Part shown: one piece after another, positions 9,110 to 18,735 of the stretch
How positions within the stretch are numbered: position 1 is the first letter of the stretch
Layout of the letters: each line of letters starts with the position of its first letter
Assembly (NCBI GenBank): GCA_034521715.1
Contig: JAXHLY010000003.1
Coordinates: 1-64,000, forward strand
Direction: 5' to 3'
DNA: 64,000 nt
DNA from: Methylohalomonas sp034521715
GTDB taxonomy: Bacteria > Pseudomonadota > Gammaproteobacteria > Methylohalomonadales > Methylohalomonadaceae
Position numbers and translations under genes: made by a program
Notes under the pieces: generated by a model
Database searches by the model: none
What the model was told of the DNA's origin: nothing
The model's input: the letters and a program-made list of their open reading frames with translations, nothing else

Positions 9110-10146
9110 TCACTCGATTCTCGGATCGGACGGCCGACGCCCCGTCTCCCGGTCGACGACCTGAGTCCGGCCCGGTCGAACGCCGTCGCCAGCAGGTCGA
9201 TTGCGGTCGCCCGGTCGGGCCCCAGCGGCGACGCCGCGACCACACTGTCGACGTGGGTCGCCGACGGCCGCCAACTGGTCGGCGACCGACTCCGGGTCGC
9301 CCGCGATGCAGAACGTCGCGAGCATCCGCTCGCTGACCCGCTCGAACGCAGCCGAGAACTCGCCCGCTTCGATGGCCGCCCCGAGCCTCGCTCGCCCGCT
9401 CGGCGTCGATGCCGTGCCGCTCGCCAGCACCGCCGGCGCGGCACCCGCTGCGATGAACGCGACCGGCGGGCGCGCCGCCGCCAGCGGCCGCCTCGCGGTC
9501 CTCCGCGACCGAGACGGACGCGAACGCCGCCACGTCGACGTCCCCGTCGACCACGCGGTCGGCTTCCCCCTCCGCCACGCGGTCGGCCGCCCACGACAGG
9601 TCGCGCTCGTGGCTCGCGTTCACGCGAGCACGCCGTCCGCGTGCTTGCCAGCCATCCGGAGCATGTGCGGGCCCTGCGCGCCCACGTAGACCGGGACGTC
9701 GCCCGACGCTCGTAGTTCAGGCCAGCGTCACGCGCCACGAACGTCCCGTCGTGGTCGACGCGCTCGCCCGCCCAGAGGTCCTGGGCGACCTGCATCGTCT
9801 CCAGCACGCGTCGCGAGCGGCCGGTCCGGTCGACGCCGAGGTTCCGGAGTGTGGACGCGTCCCCGGCGCCGATGCCGCAGACGGCGCGCCCGCCGCTCAC
9901 CTCGTCGAGCGTCCCCACCTGGACGCAAGCTTCACGGGATGCGTGTCGTAGGGGTTCGCCACACCCCGGCCCGATCAGGACCTCGTCGGTCGCGGCCGCG
10001 ACCCGGTCGAGCGCGACGCAACGGATCGCGGTTGTTGTAGTGGCACGACCCGAACACCGCGTCGAAGCCTATCGCCTCCGCCTGGGCCGCCAGCGATCGT
10101 CGATCTCCCGGACCGGACTGTCCGGCGTCAGCTCAATCCCTCGCAT
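9110..10146 (-). CDS. mer: F420-dependent methylenetetrahydromethanopterin reductase-like protein (LLM family)
   Basis: ATG 10146 gives MRGIELTPDSPVREIDD. Across shifts follow GFDAVFGSCHYNNRDP, ALDRVAAATDEV, GPGVANPYDTHPVKLAS, RVGTLDEVSGGRAVCGIGAG, LGVDRTGRSRRVLETMQVAQ and DHDGTFVARDAGLNYE. These are the TIM-barrel landmarks of luciferase-like F420 enzymes, and the order and spacing fit Mer. Mer reduces methylene- to methyl-tetrahydromethanopterin with F420H2; in haloarchaea, which are not methanogens, it is presumed to serve folate-type one-carbon metabolism. The start lies inside the end of cofE (14-bp overlap). The C-terminus is uncertain; the stop at 9110 follows VVDRETGRRPSDPRIE. Confidence 0.8.
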
Positions 10147-10902
10147 ACGCCCACCCCCGGAGCGCCTGCCGCACGAAATCGCCCTCGACCTCCCGGTAGA
10201 GTTCGTCGCTGCCCGTCGTGGTCACCGAACTCGAAGTCCCGCGACCACGACGCGGGCGTTCCCGCCGTCGCCCTCGCCGGACACCAGGTTCGCGGTCGCC
10301 GCGAGTTCGTCGACCACGCTCTCGACGGTCACCGCGAGTTCGTGGCCGTCGCGGTCGGTCTCGCCGCGCCAGTCCCGGGACGCCGGCAGCCCCGCCCAGC
10401 CGAGCGCCGACGCCCGCGCTGGCCGTGCCGGAACGGCCGCCCGGAGCGTGTCGGTGACGACGACCGCCGACGTCGCGTAGTCCAGTCCATCGGATGCGGT
10501 CGGCGCTCTCCATCGGCCGCTTCGGCAACAACAGCAGGTCCGCACCAGCCGGTGTTCGACCGGTCGATCCCGGCGTTCACGCCGACGTGGCCGAACCGGG
10601 TCGCCGTCAGCAGGAACGGGGCCTCCATCACGACCTCCGTGGACTCCTCCAGGACCGCCTGTGCGAACCGCGGGTCCTTCTGCTCGCCCGTGATCTCGCT
10701 CAACCGCGCAGCGATCTCCCGGGCGCGTGGCCCCGCCGGGAACGCCGACAAGGGCGCCGACCGCCCCTCGGCCTTCGAGACGACGGTGCTCGCGACACAG
10801 ACCACGTCGCCGTCCTCGAGGGTCGGCGCGCGACGCGACGAGTTCCGCGAGGCTGTGGCCGGGCGCACCTCCGGCAAGTCCGGTACCGCCGAACGCGTGC
10901 AT
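10133..10902 (-). CDS. cofE: Coenzyme F420-0:L-glutamate ligase, frameshifted
   Basis: ATG 10902 gives MHAFGGTGL, then PEVRPGHSLAELVASRA, LEDGDVVCVASTVVSKAEGR, GPRAREIAARLSEITGEQKD and PRFAQAVLEESTEVVMEAPF. Then come TATRFGHVGVNAGIDRSNTG, a region around KRPMESADRIR, YATSAVVVTDT, and DWRGETDRDGHELAVTVESV with DELAATANLVSGEGDGGNAR. The Glu/Asp and His positions for metal and GTP binding are in the usual places. CofE adds glutamates to the F420 precursor with GTP. The gene ends RQALRGWAYARD with TGA at 10133 and overlaps mer, so cofactor synthesis and one user enzyme are likely co-transcribed. Confidence 0.88.
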
Positions 10903-10959
10903 ACCGGGGGTCTTCGACGCCGCTGGCAGAAGCCCCGGCGGGCCCGGATGCGCGCGCTC

Positions 10960-11482
10960 GCCTCCTCCCTGGACTACCGAGACGTCGACGTGACTCCCGT
11001 CGACGTCCGCAGTCCGGCGTCGTAGCCTCCTCGGCGGGCGGCGCCCCCGTCGCGCTCCCCGGGATTCGGCGAGCCGGACGCCCTCCACGGTGTGGTCGGC
11101 GAGGTCGTGCGTGTGACCGGAGACGCCGATGGCGTCCTCGTCGTCGCGCTCCTCGCGGACGGTCTGCAGCACGCGGGCCTCGTACCCGTCCAGGGGACCG
11201 CTTCCGTGCACGACGACGAACTGCCGGTCCTCGACCCACAGCGTCTCCCACGCCACGGCAGTCCCCAGATTTCACCGGGTCCATGTTCCCGCTGACGGCG
11301 ACGAACTCGCCGTCGACCAGCGATTCGACCGTCGTCCCGGCAGGGCGTCCTCGTCGTCGAAGTCGCCGGCGTGCACGACCACGTCGGCGTCCTCGATCTC
11401 CTGCTCGACGAACCCCGGAATCTCTGACGCACGCGAGGGATGTGCGTGTCGCTGACCGAGTGCAACGCGGTGCGTGCGCCCA
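10960..11482 (-). CDS. YfcE-type metallophosphoesterase, frameshifted
   Basis: From a GTG near 11482 the sequence reads VGARTALHSVSDTHIP (motif DTH), EIPGFVEQEIEDADVVVHAG and DFDDEDAL (HAGDFD), LVDGEFVAVSGNMDPV (GNMD), ETLWVEDRQFVVVHGSGPLD (HGSG) and EDAIGVSGHTHDLADHTVEG (GHTH). These five motifs carry the two-metal site of calcineurin-like phosphodiesterases of the MJ0936/YfcE group. The end is near 10960 after VDGSHVDVSVVQGG; the stop codon seems lost to an indel, leaving an apparent run into cofE. The substrate is unknown; these enzymes hydrolyse simple phosphodiesters in vitro. Confidence 0.85.
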
Positions 11483-11499
11483 CGTTCGGTAGCCACCGG

Positions 11500-12013
11500 G
11501 AAATCGGTGGAACGGCAAACCCGGGACGCGGGATTGCTGGCCGTCGGTGGCGAGTTCGGAACTGACAGCTGAGCACCGCCCGTGGGAGGACTGGGAGTGC
11601 AACGTTCTTGTCCGGGTACGACCCTACCGTCGTCTCGGGCGACGGCGACGAGGAGTCACCCCTCCGAGCCCGCTTGACGAGGCCTTTCTCCCGAGTCGCC
11701 CGTCTCGATGCTCGACAGCAGTCCGCTATGAAGGGCTTGCAGGCGGCGCGTGTCGTTCGCGAGCCGGATGCCGCCGTTCCGAAGCCGGCTGACTCGCGGT
11801 GATAGTCGGGCACGCGCCCATTCGTCCCGCTCCCGACTCGAACCTACGCGACTACGGAGTCGAGGATGTTCGCCGAGCGGTTCGGAGAACCCGAGGCGAG
11901 CGATTACGACGCGCGGCGCTACGCCGAGGACCCCGTAGGGTCCGACGGCGCTTTTTGCCGAGTTTGCCGAGCGGTGCGCGCTCAGCGCGCACCCCCGCAA
12001 GCGAAGAGTCGGC
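11500..12013. other. Spacer of about 500 bp with no convincing gene
   Basis: Between the metallophosphoesterase start and the engB end. Short open frames exist on both strands but show no motif. A gactcgaacc string at about 11834 looks like a tRNA T-loop on the minus strand, yet the flanking stem does not pair. The stretch tttttgccgagtttgccgag at 11953-11972 is a possible archaeal T-rich terminator for plus-strand transcription. Confidence 0.4.
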
Positions 12014-12637
12014 TCAGAAGAACTGCTTGAGGTCGTCGCGCTTCGCGGCCTCGAGGTGGTGCGCGGACGGCCTCGTTGAGCGCCGTCGATGCGGCCCCGT
12101 CTTGGCGGTGATGGGCGCGATGACGTCCTGCCACTGCTTCCACGGCGGGTAGAGGCCGAGGCGGTCGCAGATGTCGTCCAGGCGCTCGTCGCGGTCGTCG
12201 ACCTTGTCCATCTTGTTGACGGCGACGACCGGCGGGATGCCCGACGTCCGCGAGGAAGTGGAACAGTCTCGACGTCGTGGGGATCTCGTCGTCGCCGGAG
12301 TGGCGGTCGATGATGTCGACGACGGCTTTCCCGTCGACGACGAGGACGCCGACGAGGATGTCGTCGGCGTTGTCCTCGACGTAGCGGACGACGTCGGTCT
12401 TGATCTGCTCGCGGACGTCCTCGGCGACGCCGGACATGAAGCCGAAGCCGGGGAGGTCGGTGACGACGAAGTCCTCGCCGGCCCAGTCGTAGTGGTTCGG
12501 GCTCGCGGGTGACGCCGGGCTTCTGGCCGGTGGCGACGCTGTGGCCGGTCAGCTCGCGCATCAGCGTGGACTTGCCGACGTTCGACCGGCCGACGAGGAC
12601 CACCTCGTCGCTCGCGGTCCGGGCGGTCCTCGAACAT
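12014..12637 (-). CDS. engB: EngB/YihA-type GTP-binding protein, frameshifted
   Basis: Start ATG 12637 (MFEDRPDRERRGG). All G motifs are present across frames: VVLVGRSNVGKSTLMRELTG (G1), GQKPGVTREP (G2 region), FVVTDLPGFGFMSGVAEDVR (G3 DLPGFGF), PPVVAVNKMDKVDDRDERLD (G4 NKMD) and DVIAPITAKTG (G5). The protein ends ALNEAVRAHLEAAKRDDLKQ plus FF and stops at 12014. About 205 residues is normal. EngB proteins are ribosome-associated GTPases; archaeal members are less studied. The G2 region shows several indels. Confidence 0.88.
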   Translation of the reverse strand: MFEDRPDRERRGGPRRPVERRQVHADARADRPQRRHRPEARRHPRARTTTTGPARTSSSPTSPASASCPASPRTSASRSRPTSSATSRTTPTTSSSASSSSTGKPSSTSSTATPATTRSPRRRDCSTSSRTSGIPPVVAVNKMDKVDDRDERLDDICDRLGLYPPWKQWQDVIAPITAKTGPHRRRSTRPSAHHLEAAKRDDLKQFF

Positions 12638-12779
12638 ACCCGTGCGTACGCCGGCGAACGGGGTTAAGTCCCGCGTCACGCGCCGGGACACTCGACGAGC
12701 GCGGCTAGCAGTCCTGAGCATGCTCGAACTGAAACGACGGTTTCACTCGTATCGGGAGGTTGAACGTGTAGCGCGAGAT

Positions 12780-13595
12780 CTACGCTGTGTGGCGATCCGA
12801 TCAGCATCTCGCTGATCGCGAGTGCTCGGACCGTCCTGCTGGTGCGCTCACGCGCGTCAGCGGCGCCGCTGACGGCTCGGCCAGCCGGGTCAGGCTGACC
12901 ACGCCGCGCGAAGCCGATCACCGTCGATCCGTCGATCACGGTCGATCCGCGGACGAGGGCGGACCAAGCGATCAACCTGATCGCGTCACGGCGATCAGTC
13001 GGACGACGCCATCGACGGCGGTCGGGCGAGGACCCGCGACGATCCGACATCGAGACCGCCGAGCAAGTCCGACTCGCTGGGTGCCGCGCATCGGCGAGCA
13101 CGGATCTCGACGCCGCGGACCGCCAGGCCGCTCACATCCGACGCGGCAGGAGCGCGAGCGCACGCCGAAGGACGTCCAGCGCGGCACCGCTACCACGGCC
13201 GTGCACGCCTTCGAGATCACGGTCGAACGACACCGACGCCGCCGGCGAAGCTCGTCGACGTCGCCGTGGACAACTGGCGCGGACCGCGTCGACGGCGTCT
13301 CGTTCACGCTCTCCGACGAGAAGCGCGAACGAGCTCTACCAGGAGGCGCTCGACGAACGCGATGGGGAACGCCCGAGACGCGCGCGAGCACGCTCGCCGA
13401 GCTGGCGGGCTTCGTCGGTCACGGAGACGCACACGCATAGATCTCCGCGAACACCGCACTACCGCGCGCTACCAGCGCCGAGGCGGTGGCGTACGCGACG
13501 CGGCGGCGACGCCGCCGGCGAGCACGTCCATCGAGTCCGGTCCGGTGACGCGTGACCGCCGGCGTTCGGTCACCTACAACGCGACGTCAGCCTGA
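12780..13595 (+). CDS. SIMPL-domain (DUF541) protein, frameshifted
   Basis: The second half is diagnostic: AFEITVERHTDAAGELVDVA, ADRVDGVSFTLSDEKR, ELYQEALDER, GNARD and TLAELAGF, then a C-terminus VTYNATSA with TGA at 13593-13595. This is the SIMPL repeat, whose haloarchaeal members end in just such a VTYNAT tail. The first half, with a likely signal peptide and the first SIMPL repeat, is badly scrambled and the start is a guess. SIMPL proteins form oligomeric rings outside the membrane; their role is not settled. It lies directly before the DUF389 gene on the same strand. Confidence 0.65.
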
Positions 13596-13717
13596 CGGGC
13601 CGACCGAGCTCGATCGATCGCTGAACGAGTCCCTGCTGACGCTCCTTCCGTTCGGTACTACTGTTCGCTTCTCCCTCGCTCCTGAACGCTTTTCACCGGC
13701 AGGCGAACCTGGAGGTC

Positions 13718-15096
13718 GTGCGACTCGTCCAGGTGACCGTGCCCGCGGGTAAGCGCGATGCGGTCCTCGACGCGCTCGACGACGAGGGCGTCGACTACGT
13801 CGTGACCGACGAGACGAGCGGCCGGGATTACACCGCCGTCGTGCACTTCCCGATTCCGACCCAGGGCGTCGAGGACATCGCTCGACGCGCTGCAGTTCGT
13901 CGGGCTCTCGCGAGGACGCCTACACGGTCGTCGTCGAGCGCGGAGACCGTCGTCTCCGGGCGCTTCGACGCAGCTCGCAGGAACGCTACGACGACGAGGA
14001 GGAGAACGGCGACCGCATCGCCCGCGAGGAACTCGTCGCGCGCGCCGAAGGACCTGGCACCGCGCCGGCGCACGTACGTCGTGATGACGCTCGTCAGCAC
14101 CGTCATCGCGACCGCCGGCCTCCTGCTCGACTCGCCGGCGACCGTCGTCGGGTCGATGGTCATCGCGCCGCTGCTCGGCCCGGCGATGGCCGCGAGCGTC
14201 GGCACCGTCGTCGACGACGACGACCTGTTCGCCCGCGGCGTCCGCCTCCAGGTCGTCGGCGTGCTGCTCGCGGTCGTCGGCGCGGCGGCGTTCGCGTTCC
14301 TCGCTGAAGACGCCGACGTCGTCCCGCCCGGCCTCGACGTGCTTCGCTGTCGCGAGGTCAGTGAGCGCCTGCGCGCCGGACTTCCTCTCGCTGGTGGTCG
14401 CGCTCGGCGCGGGCGTCGCCGGCGTGTATCAGCCTCATGACGGGCGTCTCCTCGGCGCTCGTCGGCGTCGCCATCGCCGTCGCGTTGATTCCGCCGGCCG
14501 CCACCGTCGGCATCGGCATCGCGTGGGGGGTGCCCGACGCTCGCGGTCGGCTCCGCCATCCTCGTGCTGCGTGAACGTGCTCTCCATCAACCTCGCCGCG
14601 CTCGCTCGTGCTCTGGTACTCGGGGTACCGGCCCGCAAGCGGTTCCGTCGAGGTCGGGCAGGCGCGGTCGGCGCACTACTGCAGCGCGTCGCCACCCTCG
14701 CGGTCGCCATCGTCGTGCTGTCGCGCGTTCCTCGGCGGCGTGACCTTCGCGTCCTACCAGTCGGGCGACCGACGAGACAGGCCGTCAACGGACGCCGTCG
14801 AGGACCGTCTTGCGGAGCCACGCCGGTGAGCGACCGACGTCACGCTCGTCGACTACGACCTACGAGTACCGAGCAGGCGGCTCGTCGTTCCGCGAACCCA
14901 GCGCGTCGTGGTCACCGTCGGCGTGCCCGGCCCGACGGCAGCCGGCGAGCGGCCGGCACAGATTCGACGACGAACGGATCGACGCCGGTCGAACACGACC
15001 TCGACCCGAGGTCCGGTACGTCTACCGCGACGGCCTGGCTGGAGTACAGGTGCGGAAAGCCGAACCGCATCGCCGATGCTGGCTACGACTCCGTGA
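13718..15096 (+). CDS. TIGR00341/DUF389 membrane protein, frameshifted
   Basis: A start at 13718 (GTG in frame with RLVQVTVPAGKRDAVLDALD) leads to EGVDYVVTDETSGRDYTAVV and HFPIPTQGVED, the soluble N-terminal domain. Then come hydrophobic segments: YVVMTLVSTVIATAGLLLDS, VVGSMVIAPLLGPAMAASVG, VVGVLLAVVGAAAFAFLAED, FLSLVVALGAGVAGV, VGVAIAVALIPPAATVGIGI and VATLAVAIVVLSAFLGGVTF. The GSMVIAPLLGP and IPPAATVG motifs are the hallmark of DUF389. The C-terminal soluble domain ends near VRYVYRDG, with the stop placed at about 15096. The family is of unknown function, a probable transporter or channel. Confidence 0.85.
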
Positions 15097-16096
15097 CGGA
15101 GTTCGGGTTCGTAGCCGACCGCGTCGACGGCGGCGTCCAGCGTCTCGCTGGACGCCCTCGCCGTCCTGCACGCTCATGTAGCAGTCCGCCTCGACGTCGT
15201 CGTCGAGGTCGGCCTTGTTGCAGACGGTCACGAAGGGGGATGTCCCCGAACTGGGCGGCGACCTCCGGCGCGGAGCGCGCGCTGGGAGTCGAGCTGGTAG
15301 CCGCAGGTCCCGCTGGCGTCGAGGAAGAACAGGATGACGTCGGCGGCGTGCGCGAGCGCGCGAGACGGCCTGGTCCTCGATCTCGTTGCGCTCGTCGGCG
15401 GGCCGGTCGAGGAGGCCGGGCGTGTCGACGAGCTGCCAGCGGACGCGCTCGACGCTCGAAGTGGCCGACGCTGCACGCCCTTCGTCGTGAACGGGTACTC
15501 GGCGGTCTCGTTGTCCGGCGTTCGTGACGGCGTTGCGCGGACGACGACTTCCCGACGTTCGGGGTAGCCGGCGACCACGATGGTCGGTTCGTCGGGGCCG
15601 GATGTCCGGCAGCGCCCTTCAGCGCGTCCCGGGCGCGCGCCGACGGCGCCGCAGGTCGTCCTCGACCTGCTTCGATCAGCCGACCCCATGCGCGCGAACC
15701 CCTGTTTGCGGAGTTTGCCGGCGTCGGCGTCGGTCCCGCACGGAAGCCGTCCCATGGTACTCGCGGCCGAGGTCGTGCGTCTTGTGCGGACGCCCACGCG
15801 CCACTCTCGGAGAGGTGCTGGCGGAGCGCGTCCACGCCCCGGTCGTCATCGGACTCGCGCTGGAGGATGGCGTCGGCGAGTTCGCGGTAGAACGGGTCGA
15901 GACGGGTCGAAGTCCGGCCACGCCGTGCACGACGTTGTGGAGGTTGTCCCCGAGGATGTTCGAGGCCGTCTGCGAGCATCGACTGTCTGGGCCTCGACGC
16001 CCTGCTTGCGCGCGTCCCGCTCGCGCCGCCCGCGGAGAACGCCTTGTCGAGGAGTTCCTCCGACGTCGGTGTCGTCGGCAGGTTCTCGAAAATCAT
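15083..16096 (-). CDS. Nog1-type GTP-binding protein, frameshifted
   Basis: ATG 16096 gives MIFENLPTTPTSEELLDKAF, the standard archaeal Nog1 start, then SMLADGLEHP, ELDPFYRELADAIL, DDDRGVDALRQHLSE, DLGREYHG and KLRKQGFARM. The GTPase part has DEPTIVVAGYPNVGKSS (G1), DNETAEYPFTTKGVQVGHFE (G2), WQLVDTPGLLDRPADERNEI (G3), VILFFLDASGTCGYQL and FVTVCNKADLDDDVEADCYM (G4 NKAD). It ends about GYEPEL at 15083. Nog1 acts in large-subunit ribosome assembly. Its end abuts the end of the DUF389 gene (convergent). Confidence 0.9.
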   Translation of the reverse strand: MIFENLPTTPTSEELLDKAFSAGGASGTRASRASRPRQSMLADGLEHPRGQPPQRRARRGRTSTRLDPFYRELADAILQRESDDDRGVDALRQHLSESGAWASAQDARPRPRVPWDGFRAGPTPTPANSANRGSRAWGRLIEAGRGRPAAPSARARDALKGAAGHPAPTNRPSWSPATPNVGKSSSAQRRHERRTTRPPSTRSRRRACSVGHFERRARPLAARRHARPPRPARRRAQRDRGPGRLARSRTPPTSSCSSSTPAGPAATSSTPSARSAPEVAAQFGDIPLRDRLQQGRPRRRRRGGLLHERAGRRGRPARRWTPPSTRSATNPNSVTES

Positions 16097-16212
16097 GCTC
16101 CCGGATCGGTCCGCGACACGTAAAAGCGCACGTACTTGCAGGGCGTTTGTCGCGGCCTGGGCGTGCGGCTCGGCGCCAATCAGGCGCTGTCCGACGAGGG
16201 GTGGAGATTGAG

Positions 16213-16330
16213 GGGCGTGGGGTGAGGGTTGTGTGGGGTTGTGTGGGGTTGTGTGGGGTGGTGTGGGATGGGTGGGGTGTCGGACTGAAGTGGAGTCGGG
16301 GGTGGGGTGTGGTGGGATGGTTCGTCGAGC
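16213..16330 (+). repeat. G/T-rich tract with 10-bp tandem repeats
   Basis: The unit tgtggggttg recurs about four times from 16231 and then decays into tggggtgg, gggatgg and ggggtgtcgg. The G-runs fall on one strand only and lie between the start of the Nog1 gene and the end of hisE. It could form G-quadruplexes, or be a simple-sequence expansion. Confidence 0.8.
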
Positions 16331-16373
16331 ATTAACACCTCTCCTCGCCGAGCGTGGGTGCCGTTGTGCTCCC

Positions 16374-16714
16374 CTACCGCCGGTCTCGAAGTTCGTCCAG
16401 CAGGTCCGCTACGTCCATGTCGTGTTCGGCGAGCACCACGAGCATGTGGTAGACGACGTCCGCGCCCTCGTGGGCGAGCTCGTCGGTGTCGCCGTCCTTC
16501 GCGGCGAGGAGGAACTCCGTGGTCTCCTCGCCGAGCTTCTCGAGGGCGGCGTTCTCGCCCTTCTCGTGGGTGAACAGGCTCGCCGTGTAGGAGTCCTCGG
16601 GGAGCCGCTCCTTGCGGTCCTCGATGACGGCGAACAGCTCCCGGAGGATGTCGTCCGGGGACTCGCCGCCGTCGCCGAGTGCCGCACGCTCCTCGCTGCG
16701 TCCTGGTCGCTCAC
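16374..16714 (-). CDS. hisE: Phosphoribosyl-ATP diphosphatase, frameshifted
   Basis: GTG 16714 (VSDQDAA) leads to LGDGGESPDDILRELFAVIE, DRKERLPEDSYTASLFTHEK, GENAALEKLGEETTEFLLAA, KDGDTDELAHEGADVVYHML, VVLAEHDMDVADLLDELRDR. The EKLGEE and HEGADVVYH motifs hold the Mg-binding residues of the all-alpha NTP pyrophosphohydrolase fold. HisE removes pyrophosphate from phosphoribosyl-ATP in histidine synthesis. The GTG start overlaps the stop of the upstream gene by 4 bp (GTGA). About 110 residues is normal. Confidence 0.9.
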
Positions 16715-17160
16715 GCCGCCATCACCTCGCGGATGTCCCGGAGGTCGTCGAACTCGCTGGGGTCGCGGCGACCGTCCTCGAAGACTGCCTCCGCGACCTC
16801 GATGGGCGCGTCGGTGCGCGCCGCCAGCGCGAGCGAATCGCTCGGCCGGGCGTCCACGGTCTCGTCGCCGCGTGGCGTCTGGACGTGGAGGTCGGCGATA
16901 GTACGTGCCGTCCTCGATACGGCCGAGACGACGACGCGGTCGACGCGGCCGCCGAGCTCCTCCACGAGGTCGAGGGTGAGGTCGTGGGTGAGCGGCCGGC
17001 CGATGTCCTGCGCGTCGAGCCCGCGGGCGATGCTCGCCGCCTCGTCGAACCCGACGAAGATGGGGAGCACGTCCTCGGTCGCCTCGACGCCGACGACCAC
17101 GACCGGGAGCGGCCCGTCAGGCGTGCCGGCGACGCGGACGGCGTCGATGTGTGCGTTCAT
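16711..17160 (-). CDS. Bifunctional nuclease (DUF151) family protein
   Basis: ATG 17160 opens MNAHIDAVRVAGTPDGPLPV, then VVVGVEATEDVLPIFVGFDE, GRPLTHDLTLDLVEELGGRV, TIADLHVQTPRGDETVDARP and SDSLALAARTDAPIEVAEAV. The LPIFVG, THDL and DARPSDSLALA blocks define DUF151. The frame is open end to end, but the stretch SAVSRTAR near 16900-16925 probably hides a pair of compensating indels, since the expected reading is IEDGTYYADLHV. Members have been described as nucleases; archaeal roles are open. It sits between pdxT and hisE in a tight minus-strand run. Confidence 0.85.
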   Translation of the reverse strand: MNAHIDAVRVAGTPDGPLPVVVVGVEATEDVLPIFVGFDEAASIARGLDAQDIGRPLTHDLTLDLVEELGGRVDRVVVSAVSRTARTIADLHVQTPRGDETVDARPSDSLALAARTDAPIEVAEAVFEDGRRDPSEFDDLRDIREVMAA

Positions 17161-17195
17161 ACCGGACTCCCGGTGGCGGCTGTCCCCGCGGGACG

Positions 17196-17807
17196 CGGTC
17201 GACCAGCGTTCGCCTCCTGTCGGCTCGAAGAACGCGAGGTCGTGGATCCGGGAGTCGTCGGTCAGCTCCGGGTGGAACGAGGTGCCGACGACCGGGCCGT
17301 CCTGCGGACGGCGACCGGGTCGGCCGTCCCACGTCGCCAGCACGTCGACGCCCTCGCCGACGTCGTCGATGAGCGGCGCGCGGATGAACACCGCCGGGAA
17401 CGGCTCGTCGAGCCCGGTCACGTCGAGCGGCGCCTCGAAGGAGTCCTTCTGCCGGCCGAACGCGTTGCGGTCGACGGTCACGTCGAGGATGTCGAGCGTC
17501 TCGACGCGGTCGTCCTGGGCGTCCATCGACGGCGACGATGAGGCCCGCACACGTCGCCAGCAGCGGCTTCCCGTCGGCGACGTGCGCCTCGATCTCGGCG
17601 TCGATGCCTCGCGACGAGCAGCCGCGAGATGGCCGTCGACTCGCCGCCCGGCAACAGGAGGACGTCGCAGTCCGGCACCAGCCCGGCGCGACGGATTTCG
17701 CGTGACCTCGGCGTCGGACCCGTGGTTGGCGGCGGCGCCGGTCGGACGGCGTCGGCGTGCTCGGAGACGTCTCCCTGCACGGCAACGACGCCAGCGTCGA
17801 CAGTCAT
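17196..17807 (-). CDS. pdxT: Pyridoxal 5'-phosphate synthase glutaminase subunit
   Basis: ATG 17807 gives MTVDAGVVAVQGDVSEHADA, then VPDCDVLLLPGGESTAISRL (GGES), GKPLLATCAGLIVA (nucleophile Cys in ATCAG), RVETLDILDVTVDRNAFGRQ, KDSFEAPLDV, PAVFIRAPLIDDVGEGVDVL and DGPVVGTSFHPELTDDSRIH (catalytic His and Glu in HPEL). PdxT releases ammonia from glutamine for PdxS, which is not in the window. The last residues are unclear because no stop is seen after LAFFEP; the end given is approximate. About 200 residues is normal. Confidence 0.9.
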
Positions 17808-17855
17808 AGCTCTCCGGTACGAGGCGGTCGGGAAAAGCCTGGGGTCGGCGCCGAG

Positions 17856-18016
17856 TCAGACGAAGAACTGCGAGGAGCAACACGGCGAGGCCGAAGAAGA
17901 CGCCGGTCGCCACCACGGAGCGCGGGTCGATCCGGACTGGCGTTCGGGTCCTCGGAGTCGAAGTAGCGGACGAGACCCGCACTCGACATCAGCCCGCCGA
18001 GTTTTGCCACTGCTCA
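17856..18016 (-). CDS. Preprotein translocase subunit Sec61-beta, frameshifted
   Basis: ATG 18016 gives MSSG, and after a missing base GGLMSSAGLVRYFDSEDPNA, then IDPRSVVATGVFFGLAVLLL and a last QFFV before TGA at 17856-17858. The GGLMSSAGLVRYFD start and a single C-terminal membrane helix are unmistakable for archaeal Sec61-beta (about 53 residues). It is the tail-anchored small subunit of the SecYE-beta channel. It precedes pdxT by 48 bp on the same strand. Confidence 0.92.
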
Positions 18017-18280
18017 TACGTGTCCACGACCACCGCTCCCGCTAAACCTTCGCGTTTTGGCTGAACGCTGTCTGCGCTGAACGCCTGCTCGCCTGGACGC
18101 CTGCCGTCTGAACTCGTCGCGTCGTGGCAGTGTGATGAACGCTGTCGTCGTTCGAACTGTCGGCAGGGAGGGCTCGTCGGTATCGACTGTCGCAGAGGAC
18201 GGGTCGTCAGGCTGACGGTCGGCGAGGGACGTGCCGTCGGTAAGCCTTGTGCGGGGCGCGAGGCAAGGTTCGCCAGACGG

Positions 18281-18551
18281 ATGACTGTCACGCTCAAAGA
18301 CTTCTACGCCGACTGGTGTGGCCCGTGCAAGACCCAGGACCCGATCCTGGAGGAACATCGAGGAGGACTACGGCGACCGCGTCACCTTCGAGAAGATCGA
18401 CGTCGACGAGGCCGAGGACGTCGCCAACGAGTACCAGGTTCGGTCGATTCCGACCGTCGTCATCGAGGACGACGACGGCGTCGTCGAGCGCTTCGTCGGT
18501 GTCACCCAGCGCGAGCAGCTCGAGGACGCCCTCGAGAAGGCCGGCGCCTGA
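18281..18551 (+). CDS. Thioredoxin, frameshifted
   Basis: ATG 18281 reads MTVTLKDFYADWCGPCKTQD with the WCGPC active site, then PILEE. After one shift near 18357 come DYGDRVTFEKIDVDEAEDVA, NEYQVRSIPTVVIEDDDGVV (cis-Pro after SI) and ERFVGVTQREQLEDALEKAG. Length (about 90 residues) is that of short archaeal thioredoxins. It is a general disulfide reductase in the cytoplasm. The gene stands alone, with 264 bp of non-coding sequence before it that contains no clear gene. Confidence 0.92.
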
Positions 18552-18735
18552 ACCAGAACACCCTCGAGAAGGGGAACGCCTGACCAGGCTGGCGCCGAAG
18601 CGGCGACCGGGCCGTCGGACAACACGCGAGCGACAACTAACTGCGGAAGCGCAAGAGCGACCTGCACCCACCGATTCGGTTCTCCTGTCGCCGCGTGACC
18701 GTCAGGCTGTAGTAGCCGACCGACGAGGGTTCGGC

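Noticed and set aside
11800..11900. tRNA-like T-arm (gactcgaacc) in the spacer before engB
   Set aside because: Neither the five-base T stem nor a matching acceptor could be found, even when one indel was allowed.
18017..18280. Gene in the spacer between Sec61-beta and thioredoxin
   Set aside because: Only short Arg/Ser-rich frames exist. Direct repeats of the gaacgc and cgtcgt type account for them.
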